The notes: generated from the sequence alone by a model not told the origin. Positions 43,623 through 52,174 are shown, counted from the first letter of the stretch. The stretch is DNA of 64,000 nucleotides from Geodermatophilus africanus (GCF_900107105.1 NZ_FNOT01000010.1:118337-182336); one strand, 5' to 3'. Program-made: numbers and translations.

Positions 43623-44489
43623 TCAGCTCGCTGCCAGCCGGATGCGGACCAGCGCGGCGGTGTGCGGGAACCCGAAGCCGACCCGGCAGGTGGCCCGCAC
43701 GGCGACTCGGTCGGAGGTGAAGAACACCGACCGGTCGGCCTGCACGTCGGCGTCGCGCCGGACGGCGGTGACCAACCGCTCGGCGGGCAGGCCCCACACC
43801 GTCCCGACCGGGGCCTCCGGGGAGGTCAGCAGCGGCACCCCGAAGATCACCCGGCGGGTCGGCTGGGTCGGGTCCGGCTGGAGCAGCGGCTTGCCCGAGC
43901 CGGTGGCCTCCTTCATATTGGCCAGCACCAGCGCGGTCGCCGGGTTGGTGACAAAGGCGGTGAGCTGCGCGCCCACGTTCGCGGCAAGCATCTGGCCCTC
44001 GGCGAAGGCGTCCAGGTCGGTCGGGGCGGTCCCGGCGGCGATGTCCTGCACGCCACCCGCGCCAACGGTGAGGGCGGCCAGCCCGTCTGGCTGCTCCCCG
44101 CCGTTGGCGGTTCCGTCACCGAAGAACGCGGCGTCGACCTTGCGGGCGATGTCCCGGGCCAGGCCACGCCCGACCTCGGCGGTGGCCTCCGGGTTGGAGT
44201 CCTCGGCCAGCTCACTGGTGACGACGGACAGCCCGGCCACCTTCTTGGTGACCACGTCGACCTCGGCCATGGTCAGGTCCGAAACCGGCAGCTCAGCGCC
44301 TTCGGAAACCCACGCGGCGGTGGGATCGGCCGTCACGCTCGGCAGCCGGACCGACGGTGCGGTCGGCCGCAGCACCCGTGAGCACAACGGGTTGAGCGCC
44401 ACGGACGCGGCCAGGACGGGCTTGATGAGCAGGCTCTCGACCTGCTCAGGGGTGAGGAGGGGTCCGGCGGTGCCGGTGGTCAGGGTCAT
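43623..44489 (-). CDS. Phage major capsid protein, HK97 family
   Basis: A 288-residue protein matching the mature HK97-fold capsid (no long delta domain): LRPTAPSVRLPSV and AAWVSEGAELPVSD at the N-terminal arm, DAAFFGDGTANGGEQPDGLA in the P-domain loop, and FFTSDRVAVRATCRVGFGF near the end. It would form the icosahedral head. No protease, portal, terminase or tail genes are nearby, so it is a remnant of a prophage or a phage-derived satellite. It is intact as a frame from ATG 44489. Confidence 0.8.
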   Translation of the reverse strand: MTLTTGTAGPLLTPEQVESLLIKPVLAASVALNPLCSRVLRPTAPSVRLPSVTADPTAAWVSEGAELPVSDLTMAEVDVVTKKVAGLSVVTSELAEDSNPEATAEVGRGLARDIARKVDAAFFGDGTANGGEQPDGLAALTVGAGGVQDIAAGTAPTDLDAFAEGQMLAANVGAQLTAFVTNPATALVLANMKEATGSGKPLLQPDPTQPTRRVIFGVPLLTSPEAPVGTVWGLPAERLVTAVRRDADVQADRSVFFTSDRVAVRATCRVGFGFPHTAALVRIRLAAS

Positions 44490-44610
44490 GCGTGCTGGCT
44501 CCGAGAGTCAGCCCCGGTGTGGATGGGGGTGATCCCTCGGGCCACGGACCCTTGGGTGCGCCGCTGGCGCGATGCTGGCCCGGCACCGGGTCGCTGACCA
44601 CAGCGCCGGA

Positions 44611-44630
44611 CTACCTACCTACCTACCTAC
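44611..44630. repeat. Tetranucleotide microsatellite (CTAC)5
   Basis: Five perfect CTAC units lie between the capsid gene start and the repeat-protein gene. Such runs are rare in this G+C-rich sequence and could vary in length by slippage; it may lie in the promoter region of either gene. Confidence 0.8.
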
Positions 44631-44718
44631 TGATCATGACACCGTCGCGGGAGACCTCTCATGCATCCCCCGGTCAGCGCGCCCGGCGCATTCGCTGCGG
44701 CCGGTCCATGCTTGTGCC

Positions 44719-45789
44719 GTGGAGGGGGAGCGGGGCCCTGAGGACGGTGAGCGACGACAGTCACGGCGTCGGCAGGTGGGTGGCTTCCTGCTGCAGGGGG
44801 TCGCCCTTGGCCTCGGCGTCAATGCGCTGAGCACGGATGTTGGCTATCGCGGCGCGGCTGGCGTGGCGGCACTGGCTGCGGTCTTGTACGCCTCTGACTG
44901 GCTTCGGCGGCTCGAACCGGGGGCACCGCTGATCCGCATCGCGACGTGGGGCCTCGTGGCCTCTGCGGCGCTCGCTTCCGTTGTGGCAGTCGTCGTCTCG
45001 GAAAGGGACTGGGCAGGCTACGCCACCGTGACGGCGTCCCTCCTAACGACTGCCGCGGTGCTCATACCCAGCAGGGCCGAGGATCGCATGGACTTGCTCC
45101 TTGGGGTGGCGGCCATCGGCGGCGGGGTGGCGAGCATCGGCCTCGCGGCGGCCAACCTGCGCGCGAGCAGCCTGCTCCTCGGGGTGGCGCTCATCGGCGG
45201 CGGGGTGGCGTTCATCGGCCTCGGGGCGGCCAAGCTGCGCGCGAGCAGCCGGCATATCGGGGTGGCGCTCATCGGCGCCGGGGTGGCGGTCATCGGCGCC
45301 GGGGTGGCCGTCCTGCGCGACAGTGACCTGCTCCTCGGGGTGGCGCTCATCGGCGGCGGGGTGGCGTTGATCGGAATTGGGGTGGCCGTCCTGCGCGACA
45401 GCGACCTGGGCGGCGGGGTGGCGCTCATCGGCGGCGGGGTGGCGTTCATCGGCCTCGGGGCGGCCGTCCTGCGCGAGGGCAACCTGGTTTACGGGGTGGC
45501 GTCCATCGGCGGCGGGGTGGCGTTCATCGGCATCGGGGTGGCCGTCCTGCGCGCGAGCAGCCTGCTTTTCGGGGTGGCGTCCATCGGCGGCGGGGTGGCG
45601 TTGATCGGCATTGGGGTGGCCGTTCTGCGCGCGGGCCTCCTGGTTTTCGGGGTGGCGGGCATCGGCGGTGGGGTGGCGAGCATCGGCTTTGGGGTGGTTG
45701 AGCTGCAGAAGGCCGGCGCGTGGAAGCGGATCTCCTCCTACCTCAGGTCACTCACCACAGCACCACCCAGTCAGGGACCCGAACCCTGA
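44719..45789 (+). CDS. Membrane protein with eight tandem 26-residue Gly/Val/Ala repeats
   Basis: A 356-residue protein of unknown family. The first 125 residues hold about four ordinary hydrophobic helices (for example GLVASAALASVVAVVVS). Then come eight repeats of exactly 26 residues, each like GVALIGGGVAFIGLGAAVLR followed by a short polar RASSLL-type link. Each repeat has about 19 uncharged residues with regular G-x-x-G spacing, so each could be a glycine-zipper membrane helix or a beta-solenoid turn. The tail is short and basic. GTG 44719 is the most reasonable start, without a Shine-Dalgarno. It lies in the phage-remnant part of the island. Function is unknown. Confidence 0.7.
   Translation: MEGERGPEDGERRQSRRRQVGGFLLQGVALGLGVNALSTDVGYRGAAGVAALAAVLYASDWLRRLEPGAPLIRIATWGLVASAALASVVAVVVSERDWAGYATVTASLLTTAAVLIPSRAEDRMDLLLGVAAIGGGVASIGLAAANLRASSLLLGVALIGGGVAFIGLGAAKLRASSRHIGVALIGAGVAVIGAGVAVLRDSDLLLGVALIGGGVALIGIGVAVLRDSDLGGGVALIGGGVAFIGLGAAVLREGNLVYGVASIGGGVAFIGIGVAVLRASSLLFGVASIGGGVALIGIGVAVLRAGLLVFGVAGIGGGVASIGFGVVELQKAGAWKRISSYLRSLTTAPPSQGPEP
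45103..45726 (+). repeat. Eight 78-bp tandem coding repeats
   Basis: The GGGGTGGCG that opens each unit occurs at 45103, 45181, 45259, 45337, 45415, 45493, 45571 and 45649, an exact 78-bp period. Units are highly similar at DNA level, so recent expansion or gene conversion is likely, and copy number may vary among strains. Confidence 0.9.
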
Positions 45790-45820
45790 AATCCTGGTTT
45801 CCCCCTTCCATGCAGCTCTG

Positions 45821-46173
45821 CTACTCGTGTCCGCGCAGCACCGAACTCCAGGTGACGCCACTGCCCTGGTCGACGGCCGCCCGGCGGCCCTGACCGAACC
45901 CGGGCGTTGGCACCCGCGCGCCCTTGGCGAGACCGGGCTTCCACTGCACGAGCTGTTGGGCGTACTCGGTCACCTTCTCGGCATCGACCGCGCCGTTCTT
46001 GTCGACCATGTCGTTGTAGTCGCCGGGCATGAAGACGATCAGGTCGAAGCCGTCCTCCAGGGTGTCGGAGGCGATCCGGGCCACCTCCCGGGTCACCAGG
46101 TTCTCCATCCGCTGCTCCAGGGCCTTGAGCTGGGCGCGGGCCTCGTTGCGCTCCCGGCGGTACCGGGCCTCGC
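45821..46173 (-). pseudogene. Phage scaffold-like or head-assembly protein fragment
   Basis: The minus-strand frame reads EARYRRERNEARAQLKALEQ (a charged coiled coil), then LVTREVARIASDTLEDGFDL, and a C-terminal KGARVPTPGFGQG tail. Such composition and position upstream of a capsid gene suggest a scaffolding or capsid-assembly protein. Its N-terminus is cut off exactly where the tadA fragment begins (46174). The start codon that the frame now uses lies in antisense tadA sequence, so no natural start remains. Confidence 0.5.
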
Positions 46174-46230
46174 GCCTCGTCGTCGGCGAGGTGCGGCAGG
46201 AGGAGTGCCTCGACCTGCTCATCGCGCTGT
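46174..46230 (+). pseudogene. tadA: 57-bp internal fragment of tadA/cpaF inside the island
   Basis: Nineteen codons read RLVVGEVRQEECLDLLIAL, the conserved CpaF segment containing the Walker B/GEVR region, which should follow about 45 residues after the break at 41760. Flanking sequence on both sides is unrelated. It shows that at least two insertions or a nested rearrangement built the island within tadA. Confidence 0.8.
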
Positions 46231-46794
46231 TAGGTGAACGTCATGGTCGTCAGGCGCCGCTCCGCCGATGCCGATCACGTTGGTGACGTAACGGCGGCTT
46301 GTGAGGGTCTAGGTCGATAGGACTTCGTCGGGACCACACGAGGGCCGGTGGTGGTTGTCCGTAGTGGTCGGGCTCTTCCGATCTCGCGGAGCGGACGAGA
46401 AGCCGCGGCAGGGTTGAAGCGTGGGCGGCGGGGGCGGTGGTGCAAGGCGCTGCACCACCGGCCCCGCGCTTACTCAGCGATTTGCCGTGTTGCGTGCAAG
46501 CAACTTGGCAACTGGGCTTTCTGCTCCTGCTTGTAGTCGGCGTGGCCTCTCGCCACGCGCTCGACCAAGGGCAAGGAATGACCCGTTGGCAGGGCTAGGC
46601 ATGCCTGCTGGGCATTGAGTCGAATTGTCCTCCACCACAAGTCACGCTGCATAGCGGCCGCCATCGCTATCGCCTTGATGTTCAACATCTGGTATCACCC
46701 CCTTCTCATTGTTCCCTTCTACCAATCTCAGCATTATGAGTCAAAAAGCGGGAGACAGCATCGCAGGTTTCCCGTGGCTAGGGAGCCTTCACGG

Positions 46795-46992
46795 ATGTGC
46801 AACTCTCGGGGCGCCCCAGGCATCGACGTCGACGTTCGCTGCGTCGACTGCCTGACACCCTTGCCGCCGGACCGCGGTCGCAGCCACTACTGCGAAGGCT
46901 GTCGACGGGCACCGTTTAGAAGCGTGGAGGAAGCGGACCGGGACTTGCCGGTCCGCCGCCGTACGCCGCTGCGAGTTGCGCCAGGAGCCTAA
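46795..46992 (+). CDS. Possible small zinc-finger protein
   Basis: A 65-residue frame from ATG 46795 includes VRCVDCLTPLPPDRGRSHYC and EGCRRAPF, a C-x2-C ... C-x2-C arrangement likely to bind zinc. It ends in a basic tail. No Shine-Dalgarno is obvious and coding bias is weak, so it could be a chance frame. Confidence 0.3.
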   Translation: MCNSRGAPGIDVDVRCVDCLTPLPPDRGRSHYCEGCRRAPFRSVEEADRDLPVRRRTPLRVAPGA

Positions 46993-47155
46993 CCGGCAAG
47001 GATTTGGATAAGCCCACGGCCGCTCGGGGTTTTACATTGACGCCGCCCTGCGCAACGGTTCACCCGAGAATCTGGTCGGCGGCGCGCATCTGCTCAAGTT
47101 GGCCGCTAAGCCTAGCGTCGATGTGCTTCCAGCCCCCGCAATCCAACGGAAAGAC

Positions 47156-47338
47156 CTACTGCTGCGCTGCACGGAGCCGCTTGAGGACTCCAGACTCGGA
47201 TAGCCCCGCCCGCCTAATAATCTCCGCCAGCGTGAATCCGGCGCCGCGCATTCCCATTCTTTGCTGGGTCGTCAAGGCTGTCGTCTTATGGCGTCGTCGT
47301 GGTCGACGGGTGAAGACATCAAGCACGCGCAGCACCAC
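47156..47338 (-). pseudogene. Helix-turn-helix remnant, possibly of a recombinase or transposase
   Basis: The frame contains GFTLAEIIRRAGLSESGVLK, a helix-turn-helix of the kind at the end of resolvases and at the front of transposases. No catalytic domain is present on either side. It is best read as a relic. Confidence 0.3.
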
Positions 47339-47380
47339 TGTCCGGCCGACCTTATAGGACGCTGTCGGGGTGAACTGCCG

Positions 47381-48226
47381 TTACTGAAAGCCGCCGGAAC
47401 AGAACCATGCATCGCTGGCCATGGCGCTGTACATGGCTGTCTGCCAACTATTGACGCGTGCGGAGTGCCTGCTAGCCGCTTCTCGTTGTAGATGAACGAC
47501 GACTCGGGCCGTCCCTTCGGCTCCACCTGCGCCGAAGTGATCTATAAGCGAACCCCTAATGCCGATCAGTTCATCGGCGGCTAGCGCGCCGTAGAAGAAG
47601 TCCAGTTCGAAGTCGAAGAAGTGGTTTCGAACGCGCGCGGCTAGTGTCGGGCTCCACGCATCTGGCGCACTGACGAAGAAGACGAATGTCGCGGGGGACA
47701 GTGGCTCCACCCTCGCATGTAGCCATAGGTCCGCTTCCAGATCCTCAAAGTATGGATGAATGGGCTCTTCTGTAGCGGTTGCGGGAGTCCTAGTGCCCTT
47801 AATCTTGTTGCAGTCTTTACAAGCGGGGACGAGGTTGCTTGGCACAACGGTGAGTGCCGAGTAGACCGTCTTTGGCAGGTGGTGGTCAAGTGTGCTGACT
47901 GTGCGATGACCGCAGAAGGAGCACCGTTGCGTGGGGTGTGCCGTCATGAGGTCGTCGTAGATGGCGCGCCCGTCTCTCCGACGGACCATTCCGTTGTCGT
48001 AGAGCGCGACCATCTCCTTATTGGTCATGCCCGGGACGTTGAATGACGCGCCATTGAGAGTATGAAGGGTTTGTGTCCTAGCGGCTGCGTCGAACTTGGC
48101 GGCTGCGGCCGCAACGTCACTCTCGACCGCTAGATACTTGGCCTTCTGCGCATCATCTGATATGCCATTTGCACATGCACGTACACTAGCCCGACTCGTC
48201 ACCGTCGGAAGGGGGAGCGGCCACAC
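47381..48226 (-). CDS. ptuB: HNH endonuclease, Septu PtuB-like
   Basis: A protein of about 281 residues whose central HNH site is CSFCGHRTVSTLDHHLPK ... LVPACKDCNKIKG. C102/C105 and C136/C139 bind the structural zinc, and D114-H115-H116 is the catalytic HNH core. It lies directly downstream of an ABC-type AAA ATPase, with one base between stop and the GTG at 48226; GTG 48202 is a possible shorter start. This arrangement (PtuA ATPase then PtuB HNH) is that of the Septu anti-phage system, in which the nuclease is held and released by the ATPase. No reverse transcriptase is present, so it is not a retron of the Ec78 type. Confidence 0.72.
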   Translation of the reverse strand: MWPLPLPTVTSRASVRACANGISDDAQKAKYLAVESDVAAAAAKFDAAARTQTLHTLNGASFNVPGMTNKEMVALYDNGMVRRRDGRAIYDDLMTAHPTQRCSFCGHRTVSTLDHHLPKTVYSALTVVPSNLVPACKDCNKIKGTRTPATATEEPIHPYFEDLEADLWLHARVEPLSPATFVFFVSAPDAWSPTLAARVRNHFFDFELDFFYGALAADELIGIRGSLIDHFGAGGAEGTARVVVHLQREAASRHSARVNSWQTAMYSAMASDAWFCSGGFQ

Positions 48227-48227
48227 G

Positions 48228-49778
48228 TTACAGGCGGCCTCTCGCTCGTCGGGCAGCGACGAGCGCCTGAGCGAGACCGCGCGCCTCGCTCCCAAGCGCG
48301 CCACCAAACTTAGCAAGGACCTCGTCGTAGGTTCCCTCATCCTCGATCACTGCTTCACGCAACAATCGATGAAAGCCCGACTGGGAAACCTCTAGTCCGA
48401 ATACTTCGCGTGTGAGCACACCGACGTTCTCTCCAAAGGTTTCTACCTCTGGCCGGTCGACCGTGACGATTCGGCCAGTGCGGCGCAAAGTCCAGGCGCA
48501 GTGTTTAGGCACCTCTTGGAGAACCACCGGTGAGTGGGTGGCGATGATCGCCACTCCGTTACGGTTGATCAACAGGTCGGACAGGGCGCGCACGAATGCG
48601 GAAAGCAACGGAGGGTGCAGGTGCGCCTCTGGTTCATCGAGCAACACCAGCGTTCGCTCCTCAACTCGTTCGACGAGGCGGGTGATGGTCAGTAGAACGA
48701 TCTTGTGCCCAGAACTCAGCCCCCGAAAGAGAGCTTGGGCCGACTCCTTGACCGCCTCACTGGGTCCTTCGCTAGCGAGTTCGGTGACTCGCAATGCCTC
48801 GAACAGTGGATCGCCGGTAAGTGCTTCTAGTGCTCGGCGCCAACGGGTGAGGCGTGCAGGGCTGCTTGCACAGAGCAGGACACTGTCCCCGAACTCCCTA
48901 GTTAGGGTCGCAGGACTCTTTGGAGGAAGTGGCTTATCGTCCGCGTTCCGGCGGGTCCGCTTGAGCCCGACATAGGTATAGCCTACGTCAGTCTTAGAGG
49001 AGTTCCGCGGAGTCGATAGTGGCTCGAAAGCGTCGAAAGCACTGAAGGTTACCGACACGAGATTGGCGAAGACATCTTGCCCGTCGGAGTCCTGAAGGTT
49101 GAAGGTTCCGACGTCCTTCGAGTCGGATTGCCTGTCGATCAGTGCCCGCGTCATCATGTTGAGGAGGCGCGTCTTGCCGACGCCGTTTCGACCGATAACG
49201 ACATGAATGTTTGTCGGAGGGTTCGATTCGGCCACCACGTCAAAGTCAAGCGAGACGGGTTCCCGTCTTTCCCGGCCCGCCGCTGGCATTGTGTAGCGGA
49301 ATCGGTAGTCGGAGAGGCGAGCACCACCGCGAGCCAGTCGACTGAACTGGCCCTCGATGGTGGTCGCGGGCACCCCTCGCATCAATGAGATCCCGGTGAC
49401 GTCCTCGTTCAAGGCCCTGGCGTAGAGGTCGCCGCTCAAGGCGATGTCTCGGAGTGATTGAAGGACGTCTTCACGTACGTCATCACCTATGGCAGACAAG
49501 CCTTCGTAGTAACTGGCGTCCTGACCGAGGGAGAAGAACTCGTCGGTCAGTTGTTCAAAGTTCTCGGGTATAGACGGCCGACGTTGGTCCTTCGTCATGC
49601 CGAACTGCCCAATCTTGACTTGGCCGATGTCGTGTGCGATGCCATCCGCGTCGACATAGGTTAGGTAATACTGAGTGCTGAACCGAAACCAATCATCCCA
49701 GTTGTCAGTGTGCAGGTACGCGCCTTGGCTGGCATCGCGCGGAATGCGGCCAGCGGCGGGCAAAACCGTGAACCGCAT
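48228..49778 (-). CDS. ptuA: AAA/ABC-type ATPase, Septu PtuA-like
   Basis: A 516-residue ATPase of the overcoming-lysogenisation/RecF-like class. Walker A is GRNGVGKT (196-203), the ABC signature variant LSSGHK (353-358), Walker B LVLLDEPEAHLHPP (from about 376), and the H-loop IATHSP (His414). The N-terminal 180 residues are a sensor-like region. GGAGGT precedes ATG 49778, which fixes the start. The HNH gene follows immediately. Together they fit Septu, where PtuA assembles with PtuB and nucleotide depletion during phage replication frees nuclease activity. The function is assigned by family and layout; no test is available here. Confidence 0.75.
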   Translation of the reverse strand: MRFTVLPAAGRIPRDASQGAYLHTDNWDDWFRFSTQYYLTYVDADGIAHDIGQVKIGQFGMTKDQRRPSIPENFEQLTDEFFSLGQDASYYEGLSAIGDDVREDVLQSLRDIALSGDLYARALNEDVTGISLMRGVPATTIEGQFSRLARGGARLSDYRFRYTMPAAGRERREPVSLDFDVVAESNPPTNIHVVIGRNGVGKTRLLNMMTRALIDRQSDSKDVGTFNLQDSDGQDVFANLVSVTFSAFDAFEPLSTPRNSSKTDVGYTYVGLKRTRRNADDKPLPPKSPATLTREFGDSVLLCASSPARLTRWRRALEALTGDPLFEALRVTELASEGPSEAVKESAQALFRGLSSGHKIVLLTITRLVERVEERTLVLLDEPEAHLHPPLLSAFVRALSDLLINRNGVAIIATHSPVVLQEVPKHCAWTLRRTGRIVTVDRPEVETFGENVGVLTREVFGLEVSQSGFHRLLREAVIEDEGTYDEVLAKFGGALGSEARGLAQALVAARRARGRL

Positions 49779-50020
49779 GTCACCTCCAGGTAGGGCAGGG
49801 CCGATATAGCCCAGCGCTCGCGTACAGCGCAGCACGCGAGCGCTGCCTTGCTTTGTACCAGCGGCCGGTCACAGAACGATGCAGGAGGGCCGCCCTCCAC
49901 CACGTACCAGCGCTCGACGGGGTCCCTGAAGCCTTGGCCGGAGTCCTACCCGGCCCCTTGGCTCTTCAGCAGTGGCCCGTCCTCCTTCGGGTGAGGCGAC
50001 AGTTCCCCTAGGGCGAGCCG

Positions 50021-50054
50021 GCCCGTGGCACTGCCGTCGGCCAGTGCCACGGGC
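50021..50054. terminator. Strong hairpin between the Septu-like genes and the integrase remnant
   Basis: GCCCGTGGCACTG (50021-50033) pairs perfectly with CAGTGCCACGGGC (50042-50054) around an 8-base loop. It separates the two minus-strand units and probably ends the upstream transcript. Confidence 0.75.
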
Positions 50055-50249
50055 TGACTCGTTCTAGGGAGGCCACCGCATGCGCCTCAACAGACGACTC
50101 ATTGCCACAACCGCCGCTCCAGAGGTGATCCTCTCGTAGCGACCGTCCCTGCGTCGAGTAACTGCGGGGCCGGGCGAAGGTGGCCACGCCCGGCGCGGTC
50201 TTGCTCTCCCAGAAGCACGCGGCGTCGAATACCAGAATCGCCGCCGCCA

Positions 50250-50829
50250 CGGCATAGACGCCAAAGGTGTGCGGAAGGAGGACTACGTCCCGGAGGCTGT
50301 TCACCGAGCACTTCGTCGGCCCGAGCCCAGGTCTCGTAGGCCATCCGCCAAAGCAGCCGGTCGCGGCCGGTCACGTCGTCGAGCGCCCCAACGGTCGGCA
50401 AGCAGGTCGCGGTCGATGGGTCGTTCCCCGCGTTCGTCCTCCGTGCGGCGCCGCACCTTGCGCGGCTCGATGAGTGCGACCGGATTGGTCGGGATCCACT
50501 TTCGGCCCTCGACGCACCAGCCGAAAAACGACAGCAGCGCGGCGCGGTGCCGGTTAAAGGTGGTCGTAGCCCTGTCGTGCCACCGGTCGAGCAGGGCCTC
50601 GACCTGCCGGTCGGTGAGCCGGTCCACCGGGGCGTCCCGGCCGACCTCGTCTGCTAAGGCGTCGAGGGTAGCGGCGTAGGCGACCCGGGTGGTCGGCCCG
50701 AAGGCGTCCCGGCGCAGGAACCGGCGGGTGGCCTCGGCCAGGGTCGGCGCCGACGTGGCGCAGGGCAGGTGCGCGACGCTCATCGGCGGCTTCCTTCCAC
50801 GTTCCCGGGAACGGTGCGTAGCAGTCATG
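50250..50829 (-). pseudogene. Decayed tyrosine recombinase (integrase)
   Basis: The 5' part encodes a SAM-like core-binding domain (TLAEATRRFLRRDAFGPTTR, then DRLTDRQVEALLDRWHDRAT and NRHRAALLSFFGWCVE). After a frameshift near 50400 the catalytic-domain start LLWRMAYETWARADEVLG continues in another frame, with the conserved Arg region. The rest of the catalytic domain (H-x-x-R and Tyr) is not recognisable. ATG 50829 or 50783 could be the start. It may be the enzyme that once moved part of the island. Confidence 0.7.
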
Positions 50830-50996
50830 GTGGTGGGCAACAGGCGCACCACGTCTCTACAGGGACGGGACGACGGTGATCTGTTGACCGTCGGCCGCCG
50901 CGTGACCGGGATGCCCTGCCCACTGACTCATGTCCGACAGCGACGAGGCAGCCGCGCGAGGACTGGACCCAGGGCGGCGAGCATCAGCAGTCGCAT

Positions 50997-52031
50997 TCAT
51001 CGGTGCAAGTCGTCCGGGTCGACTGCGCCGCGTCCGGGGCTGTGCCCATGAGGTGGCTGTGGCGGGTCCTGGTTGGGCAAGTAGTCGGCTACTAACTCAG
51101 CGACCGATGCCATGAAGACCGGGTCATTCCGGAGGCGGGTGAACTCCCTCCGCTTCACGCGCTTAAGGAACGGCACCTGCGCGATGAGGAAGATGCTGTC
51201 GGCCACCTTCAGCAGGACGAAGAAAATCGGCAGCAAGTACGTAGCCCCGAACGACCCCACAACGAGGATGACGGCCACTGGTCGGTGTTGCCTCCACTGT
51301 GGCCGTACCTGCACACACTGGAGCGCGACGGTGGCGGTCAGACCTAGCAGATAGGGAGTCAGGCGTGCACACAGGCCCACCTCGGGGACTGTCAGGGTCA
51401 GGTCCATCCCCCAGGTGTACAGATCGGTGATTGAGTTTAGGTGGCGGTACATGGCGCTGTCTTCGGGGATGAAGCGGGGGGCGAAGGTGCCCGTCTCCGA
51501 CCGGATCGTCAGACCCTTCAGGAGCGCCCAGAAGCCGCCGAGCAGCGGAACTACGAATAGCGCCAGAAGGCAGGAGTTGAGCGGATTGACGTTGAGGTCC
51601 CTCTGGATGGCCATGATGGCCCGAGACAACCCCTCCCGGTCGCTGCCGTACTGCTTCCGCAGTCGCGGGAAAAATGACTTGGCAATGTCCATGCGAGCCG
51701 CCTTCCGAGTGGTCCGGATTGCCAAGGGAAGGGAGGCAAAGCGAACCAGAAGGAGCAGTAGGAGGGCCGCACCAAAGACCGGATCTGCCCCCAGGCTGCC
51801 GGAGGCGTCGGCTAACGGAAACAGCAGCCATAGGCACAGCCCGAGGGGAACTGCGATGACGGTCATCAAGGTAGCGAAGCAGCCGATGAGAGTCAGCGGC
51901 ACAGCCCCCACGCGCTCCAGGACCCTGCCGATGCCGGACTCCCCCAGAGCGGCCCGCCAGCCTTCCAGAAAGGGAGTTGAGCCGATCTCCGATTCCCCGG
52001 CTGGGGCCGGGGCTTCCACCTCGCAGCGCAT
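50997..52031 (-). CDS. YidC/Oxa1 family-like membrane insertase paralogue
   Basis: A 344-residue membrane protein with about five helices. The YidC core pattern is clear: LLLVRFASLPLAIRTTRKAA, where the Arg lies in the conserved first helix, then a basic cytoplasmic hairpin (FFPRLRKQYGSDREGLSRAI), NVNPLNSCLLALFVVPLLGG and LYTWGMDLTLT, corresponding to the GVNPL...CLP and DLS motifs. It lacks the N-terminal periplasmic domain, like Gram-positive forms, but the housekeeping yidC should sit by the replication origin, not here. It is on the same strand as, and follows, the methylase-HerA-NurA genes, suggesting a role at the membrane in that system. ATG 52031 is used. Confidence 0.75.
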   Translation of the reverse strand: MRCEVEAPAPAGESEIGSTPFLEGWRAALGESGIGRVLERVGAVPLTLIGCFATLMTVIAVPLGLCLWLLFPLADASGSLGADPVFGAALLLLLLVRFASLPLAIRTTRKAARMDIAKSFFPRLRKQYGSDREGLSRAIMAIQRDLNVNPLNSCLLALFVVPLLGGFWALLKGLTIRSETGTFAPRFIPEDSAMYRHLNSITDLYTWGMDLTLTVPEVGLCARLTPYLLGLTATVALQCVQVRPQWRQHRPVAVILVVGSFGATYLLPIFFVLLKVADSIFLIAQVPFLKRVKRREFTRLRNDPVFMASVAELVADYLPNQDPPQPPHGHSPGRGAVDPDDLHR

Positions 52032-52174
52032 CTGCTCACGTCCCCCCGGTCACGGACCCGCCCATGGCGAGCAGGCCCGCTCGTGCTGCTACGCACGGGC
52101 ACTGTGACAGGGTTCGCGTCCTCCGCCAAGGGATCGACGGCGTGTCCCGACGACATAGCCACGGCCGGAGTCCG

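Larger units (their letters stand above)
46231..47380. other. Gene-poor, lower-G+C junk region with remnants
   Basis: I see no confident gene in this 1.15-kb stretch. It holds a hairpin CGGTGGTGCA/TGCACCACCG (46435-46460), a possible small zinc-finger frame at 46795-46992, and a helix-turn-helix remnant at 47156-47338. Base composition drops visibly after about 46440 compared with the host sequence. It looks like debris from several insertions. Confidence 0.5.

Noticed and set aside
45103..45726. Regular repeats considered as a CRISPR array
   Set aside because: The 78-bp period has no separate spacers, is fully coding, and preserves frame and a 26-residue protein unit.
46470..46688. Minus-strand 72-codon frame in the gene-poor region
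   Set aside because: Weak coding character, no Shine-Dalgarno and no recognisable motif.
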